36,651 nt of DNA from Gammaproteobacteria bacterium (GTDB taxonomy: Bacteria; Pseudomonadota; Gammaproteobacteria; Chromatiales; Sedimenticolaceae): positions 1 to 36,651 of the forward strand of contig JAGRHE010000009.1 in NCBI GenBank assembly GCA_020445165.1, in the 5' to 3' direction. Under the pieces are notes generated by a model. It did not search any database, had not been told where the DNA came from, and saw only the letters and a list, made by a program, of their open reading frames with translations. Positions 7,869-15,968 of the stretch are shown one piece after another (within the stretch, counting starts at the first letter, position 1; every line of letters starts with the position of its first letter). The position numbers were made by a program, and so were the translations under genes.

Positions 7869-9209
7869 ATGAGTGACACCGAGCAGCGCCCGCCGGGCGG
7901 CAACGAACCGAGTAACAATCCGGAAGCCAACCTCGGCCTGGCCGGGAGCATGGCCCGGTTCTTCATCAATTCGCCGCTGTCACCGCTACTGTACCTGGCC
8001 ATGCTGATGCTGGGCGTGTTGGGACTGCTGGCAACTCCGCGCCAGGAGGATCCACAGATCTCGGTGCCGATGATCGACCTGATCGTGCAGTACCCTGGTG
8101 CCGAACCGGAGCAGGTCGCGTCGCTGGCCGTGCAGCCCCTCGAGCGGATCATGTACGAGATCGAAGGCGTCAAGCACGTCTATTCGGCCAGCCAGCGCGG
8201 TATGGGTGTGGTCACGATCCAGTTCGAGGTCGGCGAGGGCATGGAGCCTTCGCTGGTCAAGGTCAACGACAAGCTCGAATCCAATATGGATCGTATTCCG
8301 CCCGGTGTCATGCCGCCGTTGGTCAAGGCGAAAGGCATCGACGACGTACCGGTCGTGACCCTGACCTTGTGGTCGGAGCGGGACTACAACGGCGATGGTA
8401 TCCCGGACGTCGATGACTCGCAGCTGCGCCGCCTGGCGCAATCGGTCCTTCAGCACATCAAGGAAATTCCCGAAACCGGCAACAGTTTCGTGGTCGGTGG
8501 ACGTGCCGAGCAGGTCACCGTCGAGGTCTACCCGGAGCGACTGGCCGGCTTTGGACTCAGCCTGGCCCAGGTCGCCCAGGCCATCACCGCGAGCAACGTC
8601 GAACAGCAGATGGGCGGGGTCGAATCGGGCGGGACCCACATGATGGTCGTGTCCGGTGCTTTCCTGGAAACCGTCGAAGACATTCAGCGCCTGCAGGTCG
8701 GCAGTCACAACGGCGTACCTGTCTATGTCAGCGACGTCGCCGACGTACGCCAGGGACCGGAAGATGCGACTCAGACCGTGGCCTATTACAGCGGTGCCGC
8801 GTCTGAAGATCCGGATCGCGCGATCAGCGTGCCCGCAGTCACGATTGCGGTGGCCAAGAAGAAAGGCACCAACGGCGTCGAGGTTGCAGAAGCCATCCTC
8901 GAGCGGGTGGAGAACCTGCGTGGCCGCCTTATCCCGAATGATGTGAACGTCAGCGTGACGCGCAACTATGGGCAGACAGCGGAGCAGAAGGTCAACGACC
9001 TGATTTTCAAGTTGTTCATCGCCACCATGTTCGTGTTCTTCCTCGTGTGGATCGCGTTCCGGGCGCTGAAGCCGGCGTTCGTCGTGTTGTTCGTCGTGCC
9101 GGTGGTGTTGCTAACTGCTGTTCACGATCCTGTGCGCGTTGCTGCTCGATTTCACCATCGACCGGGTATCGCTGTTCGCGCTGATTTTCTCGATCGGTAT
9201 ACTGGTTGA
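7869..9209 (+). CDS. RND permease, N-terminal fragment (frame broken near 9117)
   Basis: First part of an AcrB-type proton-driven exporter: cytoplasmic N-tail, TM1 at about 37-55 (LSPLLYLAMLMLGVLGLLA), the first periplasmic porter/docking region, then TM2-TM3 at the end. The family-like sequence stops after VVLFVVPVVLLT. The following residues (AVHDPVRVAARFH...) are out of frame and end at 9209. The natural continuation begins at 9118 in the next frame, so one extra base, most simply G9117, splits the gene. An aspartate-rich loop at residues 172-183 resembles a calcium-binding EF-hand/dockerin loop. As it stands this 446-residue product lacks the proton-relay TM4. Real mutation and sequence error cannot be separated here. 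Confidence 0.85.
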   Translation: MSDTEQRPPGGNEPSNNPEANLGLAGSMARFFINSPLSPLLYLAMLMLGVLGLLATPRQEDPQISVPMIDLIVQYPGAEPEQVASLAVQPLERIMYEIEGVKHVYSASQRGMGVVTIQFEVGEGMEPSLVKVNDKLESNMDRIPPGVMPPLVKAKGIDDVPVVTLTLWSERDYNGDGIPDVDDSQLRRLAQSVLQHIKEIPETGNSFVVGGRAEQVTVEVYPERLAGFGLSLAQVAQAITASNVEQQMGGVESGGTHMMVVSGAFLETVEDIQRLQVGSHNGVPVYVSDVADVRQGPEDATQTVAYYSGAASEDPDRAISVPAVTIAVAKKKGTNGVEVAEAILERVENLRGRLIPNDVNVSVTRNYGQTAEQKVNDLIFKLFIATMFVFFLVWIAFRALKPAFVVLFVVPVVLLTAVHDPVRVAARFHHRPGIAVRADFLDRYTG

Positions 9210-12024
9210 CGATGCCATTGTGGTAGTCGAGAACATCTACCGGCGATGGCTCGAGGAAGGTCAGACCGATACTGCCACCGCGGTCGATGCGGTGCGCGAG
9301 GTCGGCAACCCCACGATTCTTGCCACCTTGACCGTCATCGGCGCACTGCTGCCGATGGGTGCTGTGTCCGGCATGATGGGACCCTACATGCTGCCGATTC
9401 CGGTTCTGGGTTCGGTGGCCATGGGTATCTCGCTGTTTGCGGCCTTCGTATTCACGCCATGGTTTGCCATTCATGGCATGTTCCGGCCGTCGATGGAGTA
9501 TCTCGAGAGCGCCGAGAAGCGTGAACACAAGGAGGCCGAGTGGCTTGAGGGTCTGTATCGGCGGATCCTGATCCCTATGATCCACGACCGACGCAAGGCG
9601 CGGCTGTTCAAGCTCGCCATGTGGGGCGTGCTGCTGCTGATGTGTTCCTTTTTCTATTTCAAATGGGTCGCAGTCAAGATGCTGCCGCTCGACAACAAGC
9701 CGGAGTTCTCTGTCGTGCTCGACATGCCGGAAGGCACGCCGCTGGCAGACACCGGCAACATGGCGCACGTGATCGCCGACCGGTTGCGCCGTATGCCCGA
9801 GGTCACGGCGGCGCAGATCTACGTCGGAACAGCGCGGCCGTTCGATTTCAACGGCATGGTCCGACACTACTACCTGCGCCAGTCGCCGTGGCAGGCTGAG
9901 GTGCAGATCCAGTTGCTGGACAAGACCGAGCGCTCCCGCTCGAGCCACGAGATAGCGGTCGATGCGCGTACCCAGATCACGGCGCTGGTCGAGGGGACCC
10001 AGGCGCGATTTGCGGTGGTCGAAATGCCGCCGGGGCCGCCCGTGCTGCAATCGGTGGTGGCCGAGGTACACGGCCCTGACCCGGAAACCCGCCGCCAGGT
10101 GGCCAGGGACCTGACGACCATTTTCGCGCAGACTGAGAGCCTGCGTGAGCCGTACGACTACTGGCACTTCGAAGTCGACAACCAGAAGGCCCAGCGTCGT
10201 GGAATCTCCGTCGAGAGCATCAACCGTGAGCTGTCGATGGCGCTCGGCGGTTACGTGCTGGGCGACGTGAAGCAGCGTGCCGGTCATGAGCCGATCAACA
10301 TCGTGATCCAGGTGCCGATGGCCGAGCGTTCCCAGATCAACCGCCTCGGCGACATCCTGGTGCAGTCGGCATCGACCGGTGCCGCGGTGCCGCTGCGCGA
10401 ACTCGGTACGTTCGAGCGCCGTACCGAATCGCACATCATCTACAACAAGGACCTGCGTCCGGTCGAGTACGTGGTTGCCGATGTCGGCGGCCGCCTGGCG
10501 GCACCCATCTATGGCATGCTGCAGGTCGAAGACAAGCTGATGGAGTTGGGCTGCAAGACGCCCGACAATGTCCACCTGTGCGATCACATGTACTACACCG
10601 GGCCGCCACCCGATGACAGCAGGTCGGCGATCGAATGGGCTGGCGAGTGGACCGTCACCTACGAAACCTTTCGTGACATGGGCATCGCGTTCGGTGCGGC
10701 ACTGATCCTGATCTACATCCTTGTGGTTTGGGAATTCGGAAACTTCCGCATACCTGCCCTGATCATGGCGCCAATCCCGTTGACCCTGCTGGGCATCATC
10801 CCGGCGCACATGCTGTTCTTCCAGATGGGCTGGGGTGGCGAGTTCACGGCGACGTCGATGATCGGCTGGATCGCCCTGGCCGGCATCATCGTGCGTAACT
10901 CGATTCTGCTGGTCGATTTCTCCGTGCATCGAATCCAGGAAGGCGATTCGGTCGTCGACGCGGTCATCACCTCCTGCAAGACGCGAACCCGGCCGATCCT
11001 GATCACTGCACTGGCGCTGGTGTGCGGTTCGTCGGTGATCTTCTTCGATCCGATCTTCCAGGGCATGGCGATTTCGCTCGCCTCGGGTGTGCTGGTCTCG
11101 ACCATGCTCACCCTGGTCGTGATCCCGCTCGGATGCGTCGCGGCCGCTGACTCGCTGTGTGCGGTGGCCGGCACCAAGTGCCACAAGTTCACCCGCGGTC
11201 AGGAGCCGGACGGTGGTCCCGACGGCGGACCGGACGGCCCCCAGGGTGGCGGTCGCCCGAAAGTGGGGGATCCGCTGTGGGTCAAAGCCTGGGGTGGTTT
11301 CGCCAGCGTGTTGTTCACGACGATCGGGGCAGTGGTAGCGCTGGTTGGCGCTGTCGGCGGTCTGTTCAAGCGCAAACAGCCACGGCCGGCGCACAAGGCG
11401 GACCGTCCGCCTGTGGTCGCGGCTTCCACGGGGTCACGAAAAGCCGACGACATCGAAGGGGCGGCCAAGTCGATCAGCGAGCCGGTGAAGGCGATTTCTG
11501 AGCAGGACGACGAGCCGAGCGCAGCGTCGGTCGCGGCCGCTTCGAACGAGGCCGCGGCGCCGGTCCAGCCCGCGAAGAGGCCGCCTCAAGCAGCGGCGAG
11601 TGATAGAAAGTCCGCCGAAAGCGAGGAAGCTCCTGCCCCGAAGTCGGTGCGAAAAACCGCATCGTCCGCGAAGCGAGCTGCCGCGAAGAAGGTGACGGTC
11701 CGCAAGTCGACCGCCGTTGCGGAGCGGGGTGATGCCGGCACACCGGCAACCGATGCCAGCGCGTCGGAAGATGGGAAGAAGCAGTCGGGCGCGACCAAAG
11801 CCAGGACGGCCAAGTCAACGGCGACGGATGCTGCATCGGGCAAGCGGGCGGCAGCCAAGGCGACACCTGCGAAGGCCGATACGGCGAAAGCAGCGAAGCC
11901 CGGTAAGGTCCGCGCACCGGTGGCGATTCAGTCGAAAGTTGCCTCAAGTCGCAAGAAAACCGCAGGAAGGCGGGGTATCCAGTTGAAAAGTCTGGGAAAA
12001 ACTGGTGGAGACGGGCTAAACTGA
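9139..12024 (+). CDS. RND permease, C-terminal fragment with Lys/Ala-rich tail
   Basis: Continuation of the RND exporter. The frame is open from 9115, and the first in-frame ATG is at 9139. TM4 carries the proton-relay pair D24-D25 in GILVDDAIVVVEN. The second periplasmic region and TM7-TM12 follow to about residue 680. Beyond the normal family end there is a Gly/Asp/Pro linker (11200-11260), an extra hydrophobic segment (719-743), and about 217 residues dominated by Lys, Ala, Ser, Pro and Arg (744-961) that resemble histone H1 tails. With the frame restored the protein would be about 1,385 residues, against roughly 1,050 for typical RND permeases. No ribosome site is visible at 9139, so the fragment is probably not made independently. 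Confidence 0.85.
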   Translation: MLLDFTIDRVSLFALIFSIGILVDDAIVVVENIYRRWLEEGQTDTATAVDAVREVGNPTILATLTVIGALLPMGAVSGMMGPYMLPIPVLGSVAMGISLFAAFVFTPWFAIHGMFRPSMEYLESAEKREHKEAEWLEGLYRRILIPMIHDRRKARLFKLAMWGVLLLMCSFFYFKWVAVKMLPLDNKPEFSVVLDMPEGTPLADTGNMAHVIADRLRRMPEVTAAQIYVGTARPFDFNGMVRHYYLRQSPWQAEVQIQLLDKTERSRSSHEIAVDARTQITALVEGTQARFAVVEMPPGPPVLQSVVAEVHGPDPETRRQVARDLTTIFAQTESLREPYDYWHFEVDNQKAQRRGISVESINRELSMALGGYVLGDVKQRAGHEPINIVIQVPMAERSQINRLGDILVQSASTGAAVPLRELGTFERRTESHIIYNKDLRPVEYVVADVGGRLAAPIYGMLQVEDKLMELGCKTPDNVHLCDHMYYTGPPPDDSRSAIEWAGEWTVTYETFRDMGIAFGAALILIYILVVWEFGNFRIPALIMAPIPLTLLGIIPAHMLFFQMGWGGEFTATSMIGWIALAGIIVRNSILLVDFSVHRIQEGDSVVDAVITSCKTRTRPILITALALVCGSSVIFFDPIFQGMAISLASGVLVSTMLTLVVIPLGCVAAADSLCAVAGTKCHKFTRGQEPDGGPDGGPDGPQGGGRPKVGDPLWVKAWGGFASVLFTTIGAVVALVGAVGGLFKRKQPRPAHKADRPPVVAASTGSRKADDIEGAAKSISEPVKAISEQDDEPSAASVAAASNEAAAPVQPAKRPPQAAASDRKSAESEEAPAPKSVRKTASSAKRAAAKKVTVRKSTAVAERGDAGTPATDASASEDGKKQSGATKARTAKSTATDAASGKRAAAKATPAKADTAKAAKPGKVRAPVAIQSKVASSRKKTAGRRGIQLKSLGKTGGDGLN

Positions 12025-12087
12025 AAACAGGCGCAAGGTCTCGGCGCGACATGGTGTCCGCCGCGATCCGCAACCGGGAGAGAAGTC

Positions 12088-12651
12088 TTGGTCGCGCGAC
12101 TGTTTTTCTTCGTGCCTGTAGTGGCGATTGGCATCGCGATCTTGCCGCTGCAAACAACGCCATGGGCGGCCCAGGCGGCCGGCGCGGGCGCCTATGTCGC
12201 CACCGAACGCTCCCAGTTCAGGCCTTGGTCCTACCAGCCGGACTCGGCCACGGCGCGCAGCCGGACAGCCGGGTCGCCGTCGAAACCCCGTGTCTCTGCG
12301 ACCGTTCGTGCAAGTTCACGTGAAATGGATCTTTTCACCGACCGCGCAGGTGCTCGCAAGGCTATACCGGTAACGCGTGGCAAGGAGCTTGGACTGCAAT
12401 TCCGGCCCGATGACAGTGCCGGCCCCTATGGACAATCTGCCGTGCCCGCAGTGCCGCCCGGGGTGGAGCAGGATCAGAGCCAGTTCCGCCCCCTTCAGCC
12501 TCGTCGGAAACCGACCTATGAGGAACTGGAGATGCAGGCGGATTCGCAATTCCAGGGGCCGGTTTTGCAGCCGGTTCTGCCTTACCCACCGATGCCCACG
12601 CTGCCGCCACGCTACCCGGGGATGGTCCCGCCACCTTGGATGGGTTACTGA
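12088..12651 (+). CDS. Predicted secreted protein with three QFRP motifs (FRP protein A)
   Basis: I do not recognise this family. The 187-residue product starts at a TTG with a GGGAG ribosome site at 12076-12080. It has an N-terminal signal peptide (hydrophobic 5-22, cleavage probably after AQA at 31). The mature part is low in hydrophobic residues and has the tetrapeptide QFRP at 43-46, 104-107 and 132-135, plus a related SQFQGP at 153-158. The C-terminus is Pro/Tyr/Trp-rich (YPPMP, PPPW). There are no cysteines. It lies 63 bases after the RND permease and upstream of two more secreted proteins with the same motif. Export is well supported; function is unknown. Confidence 0.7.
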   Translation: MVARLFFFVPVVAIGIAILPLQTTPWAAQAAGAGAYVATERSQFRPWSYQPDSATARSRTAGSPSKPRVSATVRASSREMDLFTDRAGARKAIPVTRGKELGLQFRPDDSAGPYGQSAVPAVPPGVEQDQSQFRPLQPRRKPTYEELEMQADSQFQGPVLQPVLPYPPMPTLPPRYPGMVPPPWMGY

Positions 12652-12793
12652 ATAGGGTGGAATCGGTGTTGACGAGGTTTGCTATTTCGAGCACCTGAAG
12701 AATATGAGACGCCAGTCTTAAGTTCCTGATTGGAAAGCTTCGGGTTGGCGGTCATTCAGACTCATCCACAGTCACTACACAGCTTTCACAGAC

Positions 12794-12825
12794 TTTTCCA
12801 CAAGCTTGTCCACAAGATCTTGTGG
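12794..12825. promoter_or_regulatory. Overlapping palindromes and DnaA-box-like 9-mers
   Basis: Two adjacent perfect palindromes, ACAAGCTTGT (12800-12809) and CCACAAGATCTTGTGG (12810-12825), end immediately before the -35 hexamer of the next promoter. The same stretch has 9-mers close to the DnaA box: TTTTCCACA (12794-12802) and TTGTCCACA (12806-12814), with TCATCCACA further upstream (12762-12770). The placement is that of an operator. Whether the binder is DnaA or a dimeric repressor is unknown. Confidence 0.5.
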
Positions 12826-12853
12826 TTGACACCCATCTGTTCGCGTATATATT
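12826..12853 (+). promoter_or_regulatory. Sigma70-type promoter of the FRP-motif cluster
   Basis: -35 TTGACA (12826-12831), 16-base spacer, -10 TATATT (12848-12853). The predicted start is near 12860, giving a leader of about 50 bases to the GTG at 12909. The promoter probably drives FRP proteins B and C and the downstream ATPase and membrane genes, which have no comparably good promoter of their own. Confidence 0.65.
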
Positions 12854-12908
12854 GTGCAATATGGTCAGAACGTTGCGCAGGTTTGCGTTTCTGCAGATAG
12901 GGGGGCGT

Positions 12909-13490
12909 GTGAGCGGACGTATCGGACGGGTAAGCACTGTTTGGGGGTTCGCCGGCCTGTTGGCGGTTGGTATGCTGACCAGCGAAGCGGTTGTGGCCTT
13001 CCAGGGTGGATGGCAGGGTCCCTCCGGCGGCACGGCGAAGCGACTGTATTTCCGTCCGGTGGCCGCTGCGTCACGACAGGCCCCGTCGAACCGCTGGCGG
13101 CCGCAGCAGCGCATCTCACAACCCGTTCGAAGCACACGGCATGCGGGCAGGGTTGCGTATCCGCTGGGTCTACCGGCTCCGGCCGCATCGTCCAGTTTCT
13201 CGGTCGTGCCGCGCGGGGTTTCGTCGGCCAGCGATTCGCTGGGTCGCCAGTTCAGGCCGCAGGTCGCCGGGCCGGCAGCTTCGCTGACGCAAAATGCGGA
13301 TTCAGTAGCGAGTGTGCAGGGTTTACAATCCCGTTTTCGGCCTGCATCAAACAAGCGCAAGCAGCCGTATGAACTGAGCGCTGCCGGTCGCAACAACATT
13401 CAACAGCCATACGCAGCGGCATATGTGTCGCCCCGCTACATGCCGGTTTCGTCGTTCGCGGGACACGGCATCTATTGGCCGCTGCATTGA
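12909..13490 (+). CDS. Predicted secreted protein with four [F/W]RP motifs (FRP protein B)
   Basis: An unrecognised 193-residue protein. I choose the GTG at 12909 because it follows a run of G residues suited to ribosome binding and gives a compact signal peptide (basic MSGRIGR, hydrophobic 8-30). The in-frame ATG at 12861 would lie at the predicted transcription start. The mature region is rich in Ser, Ala, Arg, Gln and Pro. It contains YFRP (47-50), RWRP (62-65), QFRP (114-117) and RFRP (142-145), and ends with an aromatic segment GIYWPLH. There are no cysteines and no known domain. It shares the motif with the genes on both sides, suggesting a paralogous or co-functioning set. Confidence 0.7.
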   Translation: MSGRIGRVSTVWGFAGLLAVGMLTSEAVVAFQGGWQGPSGGTAKRLYFRPVAAASRQAPSNRWRPQQRISQPVRSTRHAGRVAYPLGLPAPAASSSFSVVPRGVSSASDSLGRQFRPQVAGPAASLTQNADSVASVQGLQSRFRPASNKRKQPYELSAAGRNNIQQPYAAAYVSPRYMPVSSFAGHGIYWPLH

Positions 13491-13594
13491 ACCGATCCAT
13501 GCCGGGGCTTTCGTGTCGGCATGTGTGACCTGACAGGCGACCGCGGTCCAGCTGCTGGCCGGCAGCCGAAACACGAATAATCGAGAGGAAAGAC

Positions 13595-14524
13595 ATGAGA
13601 AGTACGGGACAAGTTGTTGTTTTAGCAGGAATCCTCTTGGTAGGCGCCTCCATCACTTCGGCCAGTGCCGGGACCGGGTTTGGTCAGCAATGGCGTCCGG
13701 CCGACGGCTACTTGGTCACTCAGCCGGCGTCGTCCGCCCCGTACACGACCAGTACCGCGCGCACCCATGTGCCGGCAACGGTACAGCGGATAGCCAATGT
13801 ACCGTCGTTCCGGCCACGGTCCGTTCGCCTGGCAAATCGCTTCGCCGAGTTGCGTGGTGCGCCGCGCGCCGATGGATACCAGCAGTTGGCTGCGCACAGT
13901 ACCGGCATCCAGCAATATCAGCGATACACTCCCTACCAGCCATACAGCATGCCGACGCCGATGCCGGCTTCACAGGGTTTTGCGGCGCCGGTCTGGGCTG
14001 GGCCCTTTGGCCAGATGGCTCAGGCATTTCCGAATCCGATGCCAATGTTCAACCGGACGTTCGCGTGGCGTCAGCCTGCCGACCAGTGGTCCGGGTATCC
14101 GCCGGCAGCGCCGAGCTATGGGCAGCACGCCTTCCCGCAATATCCGGTGTCCGCTTACCGCGATTTCGGACCGGCTTCCGCAGCGGTGTACCGTGCTTCG
14201 TTCCCAGGCAACTGGCGGCCGCTGGCTCAGGCGCGTCTGAATCCGGTCCAGCATCGGTCAGCTGCTGATCTCGCGGCTACGTCGAGGGGCTATGCGCACA
14301 CCTACCAGGATCGCATAGTCGCGGCCGGCAATTGGCGGCCACTGGAAACGGGAAGTCAGGCTTCGTTGTCGCGCCATGCAGCGAACTTCCGCCCGCAGGG
14401 CTATGGCCGCTCGACATGGACGGATCGGACTGCATCTACAGACCCCGCTCCGAGTCTGCTGCCGGGGTGGGCGACCACCTTCAACGACAGCGACGCGGCG
14501 TGCTCCTGGTGTAGCGGTTCCTGA
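13595..14524 (+). CDS. Predicted secreted protein with five [F/W]RP motifs and C-terminal CxxC (FRP protein C)
   Basis: The largest of the three motif proteins, 309 residues. A good ribosome site (GAGAGGAAAG) precedes the ATG. The signal peptide covers about 1-25 (ending SASA). Motifs: QWRP 32-35, SFRP 71-74, NWRP 206-209, NWRP 246-249, NFRP 264-267, plus a scrambled AWRQP near 157. The middle (105-195) is rich in Tyr, Pro, Gln, Met and Phe and looks disordered. The only two cysteines form CSWC (303-306), six residues from the part-end, suggesting a disulfide, metal or covalent attachment role. The ATPase gene starts 18 bases after its stop. No family recognised. Confidence 0.7.
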   Translation: MRSTGQVVVLAGILLVGASITSASAGTGFGQQWRPADGYLVTQPASSAPYTTSTARTHVPATVQRIANVPSFRPRSVRLANRFAELRGAPRADGYQQLAAHSTGIQQYQRYTPYQPYSMPTPMPASQGFAAPVWAGPFGQMAQAFPNPMPMFNRTFAWRQPADQWSGYPPAAPSYGQHAFPQYPVSAYRDFGPASAAVYRASFPGNWRPLAQARLNPVQHRSAADLAATSRGYAHTYQDRIVAAGNWRPLETGSQASLSRHAANFRPQGYGRSTWTDRTASTDPAPSLLPGWATTFNDSDAACSWCSGS

Positions 14525-14542
14525 TCACCGGATGCGATCTGC

Positions 14543-15178
14543 ATGATCACGGTAATTGGCAGTCTGAAGGGCGGGTCGGGCAAGAGCACGGTGACCTTCA
14601 ACCTGGCTGTCTGGCTGGCCCTCGCCGAACGCAATGTTGCCGTGATCGATGCGGACCCCCAGGCCACGTTCAGTGATGTCCTCGACGTGCGCATCGAAGA
14701 GGGCTACGAGCCCAGCATCCTGCGTCTCGACAGCGCCGCGCTGACTGACAAGTCGCTGCGTGCAGGGTACGACGATATCTTGATCGACGTCGGCACCGCG
14801 TCGATGGATAACTTCCGTCAGGCGCTCACGATCGCCGATCGGATCCTGGTGCCCGTCCCGCCGAGCCAGGCTGACATCTGGTCAACCCAGCGCTTTCTGA
14901 GATACCTCGAATCCGTCGAGCGCAAGCGCAAACCCGAGGTGCTCGGCTTCATCAACCGGGGTGACACTCACCGCGCGATTCGGGAGTCGGACGAGGCCGC
15001 AGCAGCGCTGGTCTCGCTGCCCGGCATCCGTTATCTCAAACCACGCCTTTCACAGCGTACTGCGTATCGTCGGTCGTTCAGTGAGGGCCTCGCCGTGTTC
15101 GAGCAGGAGCCACGTGGTAAGGGCGCAGCAGAGTGGAATGCGCTTGCCGCCGTGCTTTATGCCGATATCCTGACATGA
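14543..15178 (+). CDS. Orphan ParA/MinD-type ATPase
   Basis: A 211-residue deviant-Walker-A ATPase. Motif KGGSGKST (9-16) has the signature first Lys; Walker A' follows as VIDADPQ (about 34-40), and the Walker-B-like strand is DDILIDVGTA. Such proteins position cargo such as plasmids, chromosomes, chemoreceptors, carboxysomes or secretion complexes by ATP-dependent surface or nucleoid binding. No ParB gene or parS-like repeat is seen next to it, so chromosome partitioning is unlikely. It sits between the secreted FRP proteins and a membrane TPR protein, 7 bases before the latter, suggesting it localises their assembly. The MinD-type C-terminal amphipathic helix is not obvious. Confidence 0.85.
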   Translation: MITVIGSLKGGSGKSTVTFNLAVWLALAERNVAVIDADPQATFSDVLDVRIEEGYEPSILRLDSAALTDKSLRAGYDDILIDVGTASMDNFRQALTIADRILVPVPPSQADIWSTQRFLRYLESVERKRKPEVLGFINRGDTHRAIRESDEAAAALVSLPGIRYLKPRLSQRTAYRRSFSEGLAVFEQEPRGKGAAEWNALAAVLYADILT

Positions 15179-15185
15179 TCGAGCG

Positions 15186-15860
15186 ATGCCTGCCGGCGCG
15201 TTGATCACCATTCTCGGCTGGTTTGCCAGCCATCTGATCGTGTTCACACTGATCGGGTTCGCGGTGATCGGGTTTTTCGTGTTGGATCGGCAGCCGCTTG
15301 CGCAGGCCCCGCTCGCTGCCGAAGAAAGCGTTTCAGTAGCGCCGGTGTCAAAGCGCCCTCCGGTTGAAGCCACCGCGGCTGTGACAACCAACCCGGCTGG
15401 CGCGATGCCAGAGGTCGCTCCCGCCGAGTCCAAGTCGCCGCCAGCTCGTGCACCGAAGCTCATCGGCGGCAGCATCCCGGTTTACGATCTGAAGAATCGG
15501 CCGGCGCCCGAAGGCGAGGGCTTCCGGCCCGGTGGGGTCCCGGCCGAGCCCCCCATGGAGCTGCCAAGCGATCGCGAATCGCTCCTGCAGAATGCCCGGC
15601 GCGCATTCTGGAACGGTCAGTTCGAGGCTGCCGAAGCGGTTTACATGGACCTGATTGCGCAGTATCCCGATGATGCCGACATATTCGGAGAGCTTGGCAA
15701 CCTTTACGAGGGGATGGGGCAGGCTGACCTGGCAAGAGATGCGTTTTTCGAGGCGGGGGTTCGTCTGCGAAACGCCGGTGAGCGGAAGAAGCTTTCTCAA
15801 GTAATTGAAATTTTGAAGAAATCAGGTGACGAGCGGTACATGTCGCTGAGCGATCCCTGA
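15186..15860 (+). CDS. Membrane-anchored TPR protein carrying one FRP motif
   Basis: A 224-residue protein with an N-terminal transmembrane anchor (about 14-33), a Pro/Ala-rich linker (about 36-125), and a C-terminal helical part with TPR-like repeats: LLQNARRAFWNGQFEAAEAV and then DIFGELGNLYEGMGQADLARDAFFEAG. The linker holds GEGFRPGG, the same FRP tripeptide repeated in the three secreted proteins upstream. The order anchor-linker-TPR resembles scaffold proteins of envelope machines, where the TPR part binds partners. The gene follows the ParA-type gene by 7 bases and is very likely cotranscribed. Function is inferred only from layout. Confidence 0.7.
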   Translation: MPAGALITILGWFASHLIVFTLIGFAVIGFFVLDRQPLAQAPLAAEESVSVAPVSKRPPVEATAAVTTNPAGAMPEVAPAESKSPPARAPKLIGGSIPVYDLKNRPAPEGEGFRPGGVPAEPPMELPSDRESLLQNARRAFWNGQFEAAEAVYMDLIAQYPDDADIFGELGNLYEGMGQADLARDAFFEAGVRLRNAGERKKLSQVIEILKKSGDERYMSLSDP

Positions 15861-15968
15861 CCGTGATCGCCGCTGGGCGACTGAATGCCCAGAACGGCGC
15901 TGTTCCGTAGTGACGGGGATTTATGGTACTTTGATGGGAGACCACTCAGAGTGCCCCCCGAGGATCCC

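Noticed and set aside
9016..11394. Long 792-codon open frame on the minus strand across the RND permease
   Set aside because: It is the antisense of a well-supported RND coding region in GC-rich DNA. Its translation is His/Arg/Gln-rich with no recognisable family, as expected for a shadow frame.
12762..12831. Replication origin (DnaA-like boxes near a ParA gene)
   Set aside because: There is no AT-rich unwinding element and no dnaA, dnaN, gidA or parB nearby; the boxes fit a promoter region better.
13498..13523. CATGCCG...CGGCATG inverted repeat as a terminator between FRP genes B and C
   Set aside because: A 7-base stem with a 12-base loop and no T-run; at most a weak hairpin.
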